Assembly: GCA_963838805.1 (NCBI GenBank)
Contig: CAWISK010000013.1
Span: 62,001 to 126,000, forward strand
Direction: 5' to 3'
DNA from: CAVRQM01 sp963838805
GTDB taxonomy: Bacteria > Pseudomonadota > Alphaproteobacteria > Acetobacterales > Acetobacteraceae
DNA length: 64,000 nt
The notes under the pieces are model-generated. The model worked only from the letters and a program-made list of their open reading frames with translations. It did no database searches and was not told the origin of the DNA. Position numbers and translations under genes: made by a program. This document shows positions 18,351 through 28,156 of this stretch, one piece after another (position 1 is the stretch's first letter; each line of letters opens with the position of its first letter).

Positions 18351-19724
18351 CTACTGCTTGGGGACCGGGTATTTGGCGAAGATGGCGTCGATCTGCTTGA
18401 ACGCCTGATCCGCCGCCTGCTCCGGTGTCATGCCGCCCTGCATCACATTAGCCTCGGCCTTGCCCCAGACCTGTTGCGCGTTGACGTCGGAATAGGCCGG
18501 GTTGAAGGCATGGAACCAGGGCTGCGTCGGCCCGTCGAGTTCCTGATGCACGGCCACGGGAATGTGCGGGTCGGCGGGATTGGTCCAGAACGGGTCGGTC
18601 TTGACCAGCGACGGCATCACCGGCAGCCAGCGCCCGCGTGCCGCGACCAGATAGGCGTCGATCACCTTCGGCTGGATCATGTATTTCATGAAATCCTTGG
18701 CCGCCGCCACGTCCTTCGCACCCTTGGGGATGAAGGCGAGCTTCACCGAAACCAGGCTCGTGACCGGCTTGCCGTCGGGTCCCAGCGGCGGCGGCTGGGT
18801 CAGGATGTCGTGGTCGTAGAGTTGCTTGTTCTGCGCCTGCGCCACCGGGATCGACAGCGAGGCGTTCGGCGTCATCACGATCTGCTTGGCGTAGAAGGCG
18901 CTGTTGTTGTCCGGATCGCCCCAGTTGATCGCACTCGGCGGCACGAAGCCTTGCTTGTATGGCGTGGTGAGTGCTGTGAGAGCCTCGACCGCCGCCTTGC
19001 GTACCGCCGGGTCATCGGTGTGCAGCTTGCCGTCGGGGGTCACGAGCTGCCCGCCATAGGCCACCAGGAACTGGTTGAAGAGATAGGTGCTGTCGGAGTC
19101 CTTCGTCGCCATCGAGTAGCCGAGCCCATAGACGCGGCGGCCCTTCTTGCGCAGCTTCTTCTGCACGTCCTCGAAGAACCTGAAATAGGCATCCCAGGTC
19201 TTCGGTATGTCGGCGACCGTGTAGCCGGCCGCCTCGATCATTGGGCGCCAGACGAAATAGTGCAGCGCCTGCTGCTTCAGCGGGATGCCGTAGAAGCTGC
19301 GCTTGTGCGCCGCGTTATCATACAGGCTTGCCGCCGTCAGCGCGGTCTTGCTGTATTCGGTCCGCTGCGTGTCCACAACGTCGCTCACGTCCTCTACCCG
19401 ATCGTTCCAGGCTGCCTGCGGCAGCAGCAGGAAGTCGGCGTTATCGACGTAGCACAGATCGGGCACCTGGCCTGTGGTCATGGCCGAGATGATCTTCGCC
19501 GGCAGGTCGGAACCGTTGTAGATGGTGAGATCGACCGTGTTGCCGGTCTGTTTTTCCCAGGCGGCGACCATCTCCTTCAGCGCCTGGTCCTCGGCCGGGT
19601 AGTAGCCCTGGTTCCACCAGACCGTCACCGTCTGCCCCGCCCGCGCGGAGTGGCCGTGGAATGCGACGACAGAGGCCGCCACGCCAAACGCCGTCGCAAA
19701 AGCCAGCCAACCGCGTCTTGTCAT
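18351..19724 (-). CDS. Extracellular solute-binding protein, family 1 (CUT1 sugar importer)
   Basis: 457-residue periplasmic binding protein of the maltose/multiple-sugar type. The N-terminus has TRRGWLAF, a twin-arginine-like motif before a hydrophobic stretch, with cleavage near SARAG. The mature protein has VTVWWNQGY, TGQVPDLCYVDNADFLLLP and AAKDFMKYMI segments normal in SBP_bac_1 proteins. Two permeases follow it closely on the same strand and an AraC regulator ends the operon. The sugar is unknown. A perfect hairpin lies 42 bases upstream of the start codon. Confidence 0.9.
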   Translation of the reverse strand: MTRRGWLAFATAFGVAASVVAFHGHSARAGQTVTVWWNQGYYPAEDQALKEMVAAWEKQTGNTVDLTIYNGSDLPAKIISAMTTGQVPDLCYVDNADFLLLPQAAWNDRVEDVSDVVDTQRTEYSKTALTAASLYDNAAHKRSFYGIPLKQQALHYFVWRPMIEAAGYTVADIPKTWDAYFRFFEDVQKKLRKKGRRVYGLGYSMATKDSDSTYLFNQFLVAYGGQLVTPDGKLHTDDPAVRKAAVEALTALTTPYKQGFVPPSAINWGDPDNNSAFYAKQIVMTPNASLSIPVAQAQNKQLYDHDILTQPPPLGPDGKPVTSLVSVKLAFIPKGAKDVAAAKDFMKYMIQPKVIDAYLVAARGRWLPVMPSLVKTDPFWTNPADPHIPVAVHQELDGPTQPWFHAFNPAYSDVNAQQVWGKAEANVMQGGMTPEQAADQAFKQIDAIFAKYPVPKQ

Positions 19725-19765
19725 ATGCCGTTCTCTCCCTGTTGCTTGTTATGCGGCCAGAGGCT

Positions 19766-19782
19766 CGTGCCGAAGCGGCACG
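19766..19782. promoter_or_regulatory. Palindrome upstream of CUT1 operon (candidate operator)
   Basis: CGTGCCG, a three-base centre AAG, then CGGCACG form a perfect 7+7 inverted repeat between the divergent binding-protein and CDGSH genes, 42 bases upstream of the binding-protein ATG. Position and symmetry suit an operator or a leader hairpin for the sugar operon. No regulator is assigned. Confidence 0.35.
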
Positions 19783-19932
19783 CCGCGGGGCATTCCCGTG
19801 CCAACCAAATCATAGCGCCCGGAGCGGGGCAAGCGCCGCGCGGCCGGGCGGGGCCGCAAGCTCTTGCGGAGCTCCCGATCCTGTGAGCGAATCCGCTTCG
19901 TCGCCCAGCGCGGGACCACGAGAGGGAACCCC

Positions 19933-20142
19933 ATGATCGCCACCGCCGTCACGATCACATGCACCGAGGATGGGCCGCTGCAAGTGTCGGGACCGATCTC
20001 GATCATGGACCATACAGGTGCCGTGGTAACGGTGGCCGCCGACGAGGACGTATGGCTGTGCCGGTGCGGCGCCTCAGCCAGCAAGCCGTTCTGCGACGGC
20101 TCGCACGCGACGAGCGGCTTCAGCGGCGCGCTGGCCGTCTGA
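19933..20142 (+). CDS. CDGSH iron-sulfur domain protein
   Basis: 69-residue protein. The C-terminal half has the CDGSH motif CRCGASASKPFCDGSH with three cysteines and one histidine, the ligand set for a [2Fe-2S] cluster. The N-terminal 40 residues form strands with DGPLQVSGPISI. Such small bacterial proteins are thought to take part in redox or iron-sulfur handling, but a precise role is unknown. The ATG at 19933 has GAGGG upstream. It diverges from the sugar importer operon, and the next gene starts about 100 bases downstream. Confidence 0.88.
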   Translation: MIATAVTITCTEDGPLQVSGPISIMDHTGAVVTVAADEDVWLCRCGASASKPFCDGSHATSGFSGALAV

Positions 20143-20146
20143 CGCT

Positions 20147-20163
20147 CCCGGCCACCGGTCGGG
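20147..20163 (+). terminator. Weak hairpin after CDGSH gene
   Basis: CCCGGCC, loop ACC, GGTCGGG form a seven-pair stem (one G-T pair) starting five bases after the CDGSH stop codon. There is no T-run, so termination would be weak or Rho-assisted; chance formation in GC-rich DNA is possible. Confidence 0.3.
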
Positions 20164-20245
20164 CCTGGACGCGTTAACCGTTCCAATGCACAGTGCCGCG
20201 GGCGCGCTGCAAGCAACCAAGAACAAAGCGGGAGGATGGACGACG

Positions 20246-21275
20246 ATGCGCAATTCCGGTCACGGATCTCTGATCAGCCGCCGGCAATCGGCGGGCCTGC
20301 TGGGCGCGGGCATCCTGTCGGTCGCCCTCGGCGCGCCGCGTCTGGCCAGGGCGGCCGAGAAGACGATGACCACCGTGGTCAAGATCGCGGGCATTCCCTG
20401 GTTCAACTACCTCAACGAGGGGTTGGAGGCGGCGGGCAAGAAGTTCGGCATCCAGACCTCGATGGTCGGGCCCGCGCATGTCGATCCGGCGCAGCAGGTG
20501 CGGCTGGTCGAGGATCTGATCGCCAAGAAGGTCGATGTGATCGGCCTCGTGCCGCTGGACGTGAAGGTGCTGGCGCCGGTCCTGCAACGTGCCCAGCAGG
20601 CCGGCATCATGGTCATCACCCAGGAAGGCCCGGATCAGGACGGGCGCACCTGGGATGTGGAGCTGCTCAATTCGCGCGTGTTCGGCGAAATGCAGATGCA
20701 GTCGCTGGCCAAGAACATGGGCGAGAAGGGCGAATACGTCGTCTATGTCGGGACGCTGACGACACCGCTGCACAATCGCTGGGCCGACGCCGCCATCGCC
20801 TACCAGAAGGCGCACTACCCGAACATGAAGCTCGCGACTAGCCGCTTCCCGGGGGCCGACGAGATCGACACCTCCTCGCAGGTCACGCGCGACGTGCTGC
20901 AAGCCTATCCGGACGTGCGCGGCATCCTCGGCTTTGGCTCGAACGGTCCGATCGGCGCCGGCAACGTGATCCGCGAGCGGCATTTGCAGAACAAGATCGC
21001 GGTCGTGGGCACGGTGATCCCGTCGCAGGCCAAGTCGCTCATCAAGGCCGGGGTGATCCGCGAGGGCTTCCTGTGGAGCCCGAAGGATGCCGGGCTTTGC
21101 GATGGTCGCGGTGGCAAGCCTGGCGCTGAACGGCACGAAGTTCGAGACTGGCATGGAGATTCCCGGCATGGGCAAGGCGACGGTGGACGTGCCCGGCAAG
21201 CTGGTCAGCGTCGATCGCATCCTGGCCTTCGACAAGCAGAACATCGACAAGATGATCGCCACGACCGGCCTCTGA
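20246..21275 (+). CDS. CUT2 sugar-binding protein, LsrB/RhaS-like (one frame disruption)
   Basis: Periplasmic binding protein, 342 residues after repair. The N-terminus GHGSLISRRQSAGLLGAG is a twin-arginine-like signal before a hydrophobic core ending ARA-AEK. The body aligns by eye with LsrB/RhaS proteins: DPAQQVRLVEDLIAKKVD, then AGIMVITQEGPDQ, and a C-terminal VDVPGKLVSVDRILAFDKQNI as in LsrB. A single extra G at 21092-21094 (GCCGGGCTTT) shifts the frame before FAMVAVASLALNG. GGAGG lies about 10 bases before the ATG. It heads a four-gene importer with ATPase and two permeases. Substrate could be a pentose, deoxy sugar or AI-2-like compound. Confidence 0.85.
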
Positions 21276-21333
21276 CTCTGCGATCCGGGGGCGAAGTCCC
21301 GCCCCCGGACGCCTCTCGCGCGGGTTCCGCCGT

Positions 21334-22822
21334 TTGCCGCCATTCCTGGAACTGACCGGCATCTCCAAGCGCTTCGGCGGCGTCATGGCGCATGTCGGAC
21401 GTCGATCTGACGCTCGTAGCCGGCGAAGTGCATTGCCTGGCCGGCGAGAACGGGTCTGGCAAATCGACCCTGATCAAGATCATCTCCGGCGTGCAGCCGC
21501 CCGATCCGGGCGGCCGCATCGTCATCGACGGGCGCGAGTATCCGCATCTGACGCCCGCCGACAGCACGCGGCTCGGCGTCCAGGTGATCTATCAGGATCT
21601 GTCGCTGTTTCCCGATCTGACGGTGGCCGAGAATATCGCCTTCGCGCAGCATCTGGGCCGCGTGCACGGCGTGCGCCGGAGCCGGATCGAAGCCGATGGC
21701 GCTTGCGGCGATGCAGCGCATCGGCATCGAACTCGACCCCGTGGCGAAGGTGGCCGAGCTGTCGATCGCGCAGCGCCAGCTCGTTGCCATCTGCCGCGCG
21801 CTGGCGGCCGAGGCGCGGCTGGTCATCATGGACGAGCCGACCTCCTCGCTGACGCGCCACGAGGTCGACTCGCTGCTCGCCGTCACCGGCGAGCTGAAGC
21901 GGCGCGGCATCGCCATCGTCTTCGTCAGCCACAGGCTGGACGAGGTGCTGGAGATCGCCGAGAAGGTGACGGTGCTGCGCGACGGCCGCAAACTCGGCAC
22001 CTTCGCGGGCAGCGAGATGACCAGTCGCCGCCTCGGCGCGCTGATGACCGGCGGGCAGTTCGACTACACGATCAATGTGCCGGATCTGTCGGATGCCAAG
22101 GTCGCGCTGTCGGTGCGCAATCTGTCGCGGCAGGGCGATTACGAGGATATCAGCTTCGACGTTCGCGCCGGCGAGATCGTCGGCATGATCGGCCTGCTCG
22201 GGTTCCGGGCGCACCGAGCTGGCCTTGTCGTTGTTCGGGATGCGGCCGCCCGATCGCGGGGAGGTGAAGCTCGCGGGCAACAGAGTCAGTCTCGCCTCCA
22301 ACCGGGCGGCGATCGAGCAGGGGATTTCCTACGTCTCCGAGGACCGGCTGTCGCTTGGGCTGGTGCTCGACCAGCCGATTTCGTCGAACATCGTGCTGGC
22401 GATCCTCGAGAAGCTGGCCGGCGCGCTTGGGCTGGTGCGCGCGGACCGGCGGCGCGAGGCGGTGCGTCGGATGGATCGAGCGGCTCGGCATCAAGGTGTC
22501 AAACCCGGAGAACCCGGTGCGGACGCTTTCGGGCGGTAATCAGCAGCGCGTGGTGCTGGCCAAGTGGCTCGCCACGCAGCCCAAGGTGCTGCTGCTGGAC
22601 AGCCCGACCGTCGGCGTGGATATCAGCGCCAAGGACGGCATCTATGCCATCGTCCGCGATCTGGCGGCGCGCGGCATGGCGGTGCTGATGATCTCCGACG
22701 AGGTGCCGGAAGTGCTGTACCACAGCCATCGCATCCTGGTGATGCATGGCGGCCGGCTGCGCGGCAGTTTCCATCCCGCCCAGGTGAGCGAAGCCGCCTT
22801 GCAGGAAGCGATCGATGCGTAG
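21334..22822 (+). CDS. CUT2 sugar ABC transporter ATPase, two nucleotide-binding domains (four frame disruptions)
   Basis: RbsA-type ATPase; 494 residues after repair, the family norm. The first domain has Walker A GENGSGKST (about 37-45) and Walker B LVIMDEPTSSL. The second has SLFGMRPPDRG, the signature LSGGNQQRVVLAKWL, and LLLDSPTVGVD, where Ser replaces the usual catalytic Glu after Walker B, as in some relatives. Four extra bases break the frame: near 21391, 21693-21694, 22200-22202 and 22471. Removing them joins all five pieces exactly. The start is a TTG at 21334, with no clear ribosome site. It ends overlapping the first permease gene. Confidence 0.82.
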
Positions 22823-23813
22823 GGCGCTGCCGCGCTTCTTCCACACCCATGAGGGCCGGCTGCTGGTCGTCGTGGTGGCGTTGGGGGTGTTCCTGTCGTT
22901 CGCCACCGCGTCCTTCGCCACGTTGCAGAACGCGGTCGATCTGCTGACCTCTTACGCGTTTTCCGGCATGCTCGCGGCGGGTCTGCTGGTCGTGCTGGTC
23001 TCGGGCGGCATCGACATCTCGTTCACCGCCACCGCCTCGGTCGCGCAATACATGGCCATGTCGGTCGCCAACGCCTATCCGATCGGCTGGCTCGGCGTTG
23101 ATCGTCGATCGCCGGCGGCATCGGCACCGCGCTCGGCCTGTTCAACGCGCTGCTGGTCGGCACGCTGCGGCTGTCCAGCATCATCGTCACCATCGCCACA
23201 CTCAATTTGTTCTTCGGCCTGCTGATGTTCCTGACCGGCGGCAACCAGATCTACTCGCTGCCCGACTGGTTCGCGAACGGCGCCAACTGGGTCGTCTATA
23301 CCGACGCGCAGCAGAACGCAGTATGCGGTCAATTTGCAGATGCTGGGGCTGGTCGCGGCGTTCGCGCTGACCGCGCTGCTGCTGACGCGGACCAGTCTGG
23401 GGCGGCAGATCTACGCGCTCGGCAGCAACGCCGATGCGGCGCAGCGCGTGGGCATCAAGGTGTTCGGGCTGAACCTGCTGATCTACGGCTATATGGGGTT
23501 CGTCGCCGCCATGGCGTCGCTGGTGCAGGCGCAGAACGCGCAATCCGTGGCGCCCAACGCGCTGGTGGGGCGCGAGCTGGACGTGCTGGCGGCGGTGGTG
23601 CTGGGCGGCGCCAGCCTGACCGGCGGGGTGGGCACCGTGTTCGGCACGATCCTGGGGCTGATGCTGCTGGCCTTCCTGCAGAACGGGCTGCTGCTGCTGG
23701 GTGTGTCGTCCTACTGGTCGCAATGCTTCACGGGTGCGGTGATCCTGGCTGCGGTCAGCGCGCTGGCGCTGGAGCAGCGCCGCCGTTCGGGTACCGCGCG
23801 GGCGGCGGCGTGA
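22815..23813 (+). CDS. CUT2 sugar ABC transporter permease 1 (three frame disruptions)
   Basis: RbsC-family permease; 331 residues after repair. It begins RRALPRFFHTHEGRLL and includes the family motif VSGGIDISFTATASVAQYMA and, near the end, AAVVLGGASLTGGVGTVFGT, both typical of CUT2 permeases. Extra bases at 23094-23095, near 23107 and at 23321 disrupt the frame; removal gives GWLALIVIAGGIGTALGLF and QNAYAVNLQMLG. Its ATG lies inside the end of the ATPase gene, showing translational coupling. The high indel density here argues for poor local base quality rather than decay, because the amino-acid sequence is otherwise fully conserved. Confidence 0.8.
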
Positions 23814-23847
23814 GCGAGGCCGACCGCCAGACCGCGCGCGCGCCGGG

Positions 23848-24862
23848 GTGCGCTCTCGGCGCGTCTCGATCCCGTCACGCTTGCGGCTGTTCGGCCTGCT
23901 CGGCGCGCTGCTGGTCGTGCTGTTCCTGCTGGTTGGTCCGCGCATGTTCGGCGCGGCTTCGATCCGCTCGATGGCGTTCCAGTTGCCCGAGCTGGGCATC
24001 CTGTCGCTCGCCATGATGGTCCCGCTGCTCTCCGGCGGGCTCGATCTGTCGATCATCGCCACCGCCAATCTCGCGGCGCTGGCGATGGCGTATGGGTTCA
24101 CGCATTTCGGGCCGGCCCCCGGCGGCGTGGCGCTGCTGGGGTATGTGCTGCCGTTTCTGGCCGGCTTTGCCGTGGCGGCCGTGATCGGCACGCTGAACGG
24201 CGTCGTCATCGCCTATCTCGGCGTCTCGCCGATCCTGGCCACGCTCGGCAGCATGACGCTGGTGAAGGGGATCGCGGTCGGGCTGACCCATGGCGGCGTC
24301 ATTGCCGGGCTTCCCGGCCTTCGTGGTGTTCATCGGCAACGGATCGGTGGCCGGCATTCCGGTGGTGCTGCTGGTGTTCGCGCTGGCGGCGGTGCCGGTG
24401 TCGGTGCTGCTGACGCGCACGCCGATCGGCAATTTCATCTCCATGATCGGCTCCAACGAGCGGGCGGTGCGCTTCTCGGGCATCGACACGCGCCGCGTGA
24501 TCATGCGCATCTACCTGCTGTCCGCGCTGCTCTCCGCCGTGGCCGGCGCGCTGATGATGGCGCGCTTCAACTCCGCCAATGCCAGCTATGGCGAGAGCTA
24601 TCTGCTGGTCACCATCCTGGCGGCGGTTCTGGGCGGCATCGATCCGGCCGGTGGGTTCGGGCGGGTCAGCGGACTGGTGCTGGCGCTGGTGATCCTGCAA
24701 CTCGTCTCGACCGCCGCGAACCTGCTCGACATCAGCCAGTTCCTGAGCCTCGCACTGTGGGGCGCCATCCTGCTGTCGGTGGCCGGCGTCGGGCGGCTGC
24801 GCGCCTGGCTGGGCCCGCGCCTGCGCCGCGCGGTTCAGCCGGTGGGGACTGGCCGGCGATAG
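23848..24862 (+). CDS. CUT2 sugar ABC transporter permease 2 (one frame disruption)
   Basis: Second RbsC-type permease of the importer, 337 residues after repair. It has MMVPLLSGGLDLSIIATANLAALAMAY near the start and the late VTILAAVLGGIDPAGGFG motif. The frame is lost at 24307-24309, where GCCGGGCTTC probably stands for GCCGGCTTC, giving AGFPAFVVFIGNGSVAG. The GTG at 23848 is used as start; a GTG at 23810 overlapping the previous stop is closer to the usual coupling but needs a further indel near 23842. Its end overlaps the convergent MFS gene by 28 bases. Confidence 0.8.
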
Positions 24863-26067
24863 GTCACGCGGGTTGCGGCCAGCAGGGCCAACGCGAGCAG
24901 CACCGGCGGAAACACGACCCAGTTGACCGTGGCCCAGCCATAGGCGGCAAGCAGCTTGCCCGAGGCGAACGATCCAACGGCCATCGTGCCGAACACCAGG
25001 AAATCGTTGAAGGACTGCACCGTGTTGCGTTCCTCCGGCCGGTGCGTCTCCAGCACAAGGGCGGAGGCGCCGACGAAGCCGAGATTCCAGCCGAGACCCA
25101 GCAGGATCAGGGTCGCCGAGAAGTGCAGTGTGGTGGTGCCCGTCAGGCCGCAGCTTGCCGCCAGCAACGTGCAGCAGAGTCCGGCGGCCACCACGCGGCG
25201 TGCGCCGAACCGGGCGATGACCGCGCCCGTGAAGAAGCTCGGCCCGTACATCGCGACGACGTGCCACTGGATCGCGAGATTGGATTGCGGCACGGCAAGC
25301 CCGCACAGATGCATGGCGAGCGGTGCGGACGTCATCACCAGGTTCATCAGCGTGTAGGAGACGACGCCGCAGACGACAGCGACCAGGAAGCGCGGCTGGC
25401 GCGCGATCACGCGGAGCGGCCGTCCGGCCCCGCGCGTGGCTGGCGGGGGCTTCGGCAGATCAACGCCCGCCAGCACGGCCATCGCCAGCAGCGCCACGAG
25501 CGACTGTGCGACATAGCTCGCGGCAAACAGGTAGGGCTGCCAGAGCGACATGGTCCAGGTCACGAGCTGCGGCCCGAGCACGCCCGCGAATACGCCGCCG
25601 GCCATGACCCAGGCGACTGCCTTGGCGCGGAAGCTGCCTTGCACGCCGTCAGCGGCGGCGAAGCGGAAGGATTGGACGACGGAGGCATAGAGGCCGCCGC
25701 AGAGGGTTGCGAGACAAAGCAGGGCAAACGAGCCGATGACCACGGCAAGCGCCGCCAGCAAGCCCCCCAGCGCGCCGAAGCTGGTGCCGATAAGGAACGC
25801 GCGGCGCCGCCCGTGTTGGCGGGAGATCCAGCCGGCGGGCAGGGTTCCCGCCGCCATGCCGACGACGAATACCGAGACCGGCAGGGTGGCGTAGCCGGGG
25901 TCCGGCGCGAGTGTCGCGCCGATGATCGACACCGTGGCGAAGATCACCGTCGAATTGGCACCCCCCAATGCCTGCGCGGTCGCCAGCCGCAGGAGATTGC
26001 CGCGGGCGCCGCGCGGTCTGGCGTCCAGGGCACGGTATTGCTGCCCCTCGGGTTCGACGTAATCCAC
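24835..26067 (-). CDS. MFS transporter
   Basis: 410-residue major facilitator protein with about 12 hydrophobic helices. The loop between helices 2 and 3 has GWISRQHGRRRAFLIG, the family A-motif region, and the second half repeats it less clearly as GAVIARFGARRVVAAG. No substrate can be assigned. It converges with the sugar permease and diverges from the PEP-mutase-superfamily gene, sharing with it a 95-base intergenic region that contains a 14-base perfect palindrome. Confidence 0.83.
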   Translation of the reverse strand: MDYVEPEGQQYRALDARPRGARGNLLRLATAQALGGANSTVIFATVSIIGATLAPDPGYATLPVSVFVVGMAAGTLPAGWISRQHGRRRAFLIGTSFGALGGLLAALAVVIGSFALLCLATLCGGLYASVVQSFRFAAADGVQGSFRAKAVAWVMAGGVFAGVLGPQLVTWTMSLWQPYLFAASYVAQSLVALLAMAVLAGVDLPKPPPATRGAGRPLRVIARQPRFLVAVVCGVVSYTLMNLVMTSAPLAMHLCGLAVPQSNLAIQWHVVAMYGPSFFTGAVIARFGARRVVAAGLCCTLLAASCGLTGTTTLHFSATLILLGLGWNLGFVGASALVLETHRPEERNTVQSFNDFLVFGTMAVGSFASGKLLAAYGWATVNWVVFPPVLLALALLAATRVTYRRPVPTG

Positions 26068-26117
26068 GGTGTCGCCTTCTGACGGGAGTGCTGCCTGAGC
26101 CTAGACCACCCGGCGCT

Positions 26118-26131
26118 GATGATCGATCATC
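26118..26131. promoter_or_regulatory. 14-base perfect palindrome in divergent promoter region
   Basis: GATGATCGATCATC is its own reverse complement and sits between the divergent MFS transporter and PEP-mutase-superfamily genes, 31 bases before the latter's ATG. The layout suggests an operator shared by the two promoters; no regulator gene is adjacent. Confidence 0.35.
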
Positions 26132-26161
26132 CATGTGTCACGGATGCAAGGAAACGAGCCA

Positions 26162-26931
26162 ATGCCCATGGACCTGACGGCCCGCCGCGCCGCTTTTCGC
26201 GCCCTGCATCAGGAGGGCTGCTTTGTGCTGCCCAATCCCTGGGATATTGGGGGCGCCCGACGCTTGCAGGCGCTAGGCTTCAAGGCCCTGGCCTCGACGA
26301 GCGCGGGCCATGCCTGGGCGCTCGGCCGCCAGGATGGCGAGATCACGCTGGAGGAGGCGCTCGATCACCTGCGGATGCTGACCGCCGCCACGGATCTGCC
26401 GGTGAACGCCGATTTCGAGGGTGGGTTCGCCGACCAGCCGGAGGATGTGGCGCGCAATGTCGAGTCTCGCCATCGACACCGGCATTGCCGGCTTGTCGAT
26501 CGAGGATCGCACCGGCCGCGAATTGTATGACAAAGCCCTGGCGGTCGAGCGCATCCGTGCGCGCGCGCGCCGCCATCGACCGCAGCGGGCAAGGCGTGCT
26601 GCTGGTCGGTCGTTCGGAAGGCTTCCTGATGGGCCGGAAGGAGCTGGCGCCCACCGTCGAGCGGCTGGTCGCCTATGCCGAGGCGGGTGCCGATTGCCTG
26701 TACGCGCCGGGCGTCAGCGACCTTTCGGAGATCGCGGCGATCGTCTCGGCGGTGGCACCGAAGCCGGTCAACGTGCTGCTCTGGGGTAAGGAGATGCGGG
26801 TCGCCGATCTCGCCCGCGCCGGCGTGCGCCGCGTCAGCACAGGCGCCGCGCTCGCGGCCGCGGCCTGGGCGGGATTCGACCACGCGGCGAAGATGCTGGC
26901 AGAGGAGGGCGCACTGCCGCCCCGCCGCTGA
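26162..26931 (+). CDS. Isocitrate lyase/PEP mutase superfamily protein (two frame disruptions)
   Basis: Enzyme of the PEP mutase/isocitrate lyase superfamily, 255 residues after repair. It opens with FRALHQEGCFVLPNPWDIGGAR and contains the Mg-binding strands VNADFEGGFADQP and LSIEDRTG, as in uncharacterised alphaproteobacterial members. The lyase loop KKCGH is absent, so it is not an isocitrate or methylisocitrate lyase; oxaloacetate or PEP-type chemistry is possible. Extra bases occur at 26462 and within the GC repeat at 26559-26571; removing them gives RNVSLAIDTGIAG and IRAARAAIDRSG. The MFS gene next to it, transcribed the other way, may move its substrate or product. Confidence 0.75.
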
Positions 26932-26939
26932 GGCGCGCG

Positions 26940-28114
26940 TCAGGCGGTCTCGCGGAACAGCTCGCGGCCGATCAGCATGCGCCGGATTTCGCTGGTGCCG
27001 GCGCCGATCTCGTACAGCTTGGCGTCGCGCAGCAGGCGCCCGGTCGGATAGTCGTTGATGTAGCCGTTGCCGCCGAGCGCCTGGATCGCCTCCAATGCCA
27101 TCCAGGTCGCCTTCTCGGCCGCGTACAGGATCGCCCCCGCCGCATCCTTGCGCGTTGTCTGGCCGCGGTCGCAGGCGCGGGCCACCGCGTACACATAGGC
27201 GCGCGCCGCGTTCATGGTCGTGTACATGTCGGCGATCTTGCCCTGCATGAGCTGGAATTCGCCGATCGGCTGGTCGAACTGCCGTCGCTCGTGGACATAA
27301 GGGAGCACGACATCCATGCAGGCGCGCATGATGCCGAACGGCCCAGCCGCCAGCACTGCGCGTTCGTAATCCAGGCCGCTCATCAGCACCGCGACGCCGC
27401 CGCCGACGTGGCCCAGCACGTTCCCTCCGGCACCTCGCAATCCTGGAACACCAGTTCGCAGGTGTTCGAGCCGCGCATGCCGAGCTTGTCGAGCTTCTGC
27501 GCGGTGGAAAAGCCGCGAAACTCTCTCTCCACCAGAAACGCGGTGATGCCGCGCGGGCCGGCGGCCGGATCGGTCTTGGCGTAGATCACCAGCGTCGCGG
27601 CATCGGGGCCGTTGGTGATCCACATCTTGCTGCCGTTCAGCACGTAGCGGTCGCTGCGCTTGTCGGCGCGCGTGCGCATCCCCACGACGTCCGAGCCGGC
27701 GCCCGTCTCGCTCATCGCCAGCGCGCCGACATGCTCGCCGCTCAGCAGCTTCGGCAGATAACGCCGCTTCTGCGCCTCCGTGCCGTGGCGATGGATCTGG
27801 TTGACGCACAGATTCGAATGCGCACCATAGGACAGACCGACCGAGGCGGAGGCACGGGAGATTTCCTCCATCGCCACGACGTGCTCGAGATAGCCCATGC
27901 CAGCGCCGCCATAGGTCTCGGCCACGGTGACGCCGAGCAGGCCCAGATCGCCGAGCCTGCGCCAGAGATCGCCGGGGAACTGGTTGCTGCGGTCGATCTC
28001 CGCCGCGCGCGGCGCGATCTCGGCCGAGGCGAACGCCTCGACCTGCGCGCGCAGCAGGTCGGCGGTCTCGCCCAGGCCGAAATCCAGCCCCGGCAGGCTG
28101 TTCGCGGATGCCAT
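26940..28114 (-). CDS. liuA: Isovaleryl-CoA dehydrogenase (one frame disruption)
   Basis: FAD enzyme that oxidises isovaleryl-CoA to 3-methylcrotonyl-CoA in leucine degradation. It shows YGAHSNLCVNQI, the FAD-binding MSETGAGSDV and MWITNGPDA segments, and GLDYERAVLAAGP, whose Glu is the catalytic base position peculiar to isovaleryl-CoA dehydrogenases. The end LYEIGAGTSEIRRMLIGREL is typical. One base seems missing at 27421-27425 (plus-strand TTCCC), before NVLGHVGGG; restoring it gives 391 residues, the family norm. It diverges from the 2-oxoacid oxidoreductase and liuB-E genes, sharing a 116-base control region with a strong dyad. Confidence 0.88.
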
Positions 28115-28156
28115 GCGGGACGCCCCCCGATCGTGCTGAGCCGTCCGGCCAAACTC

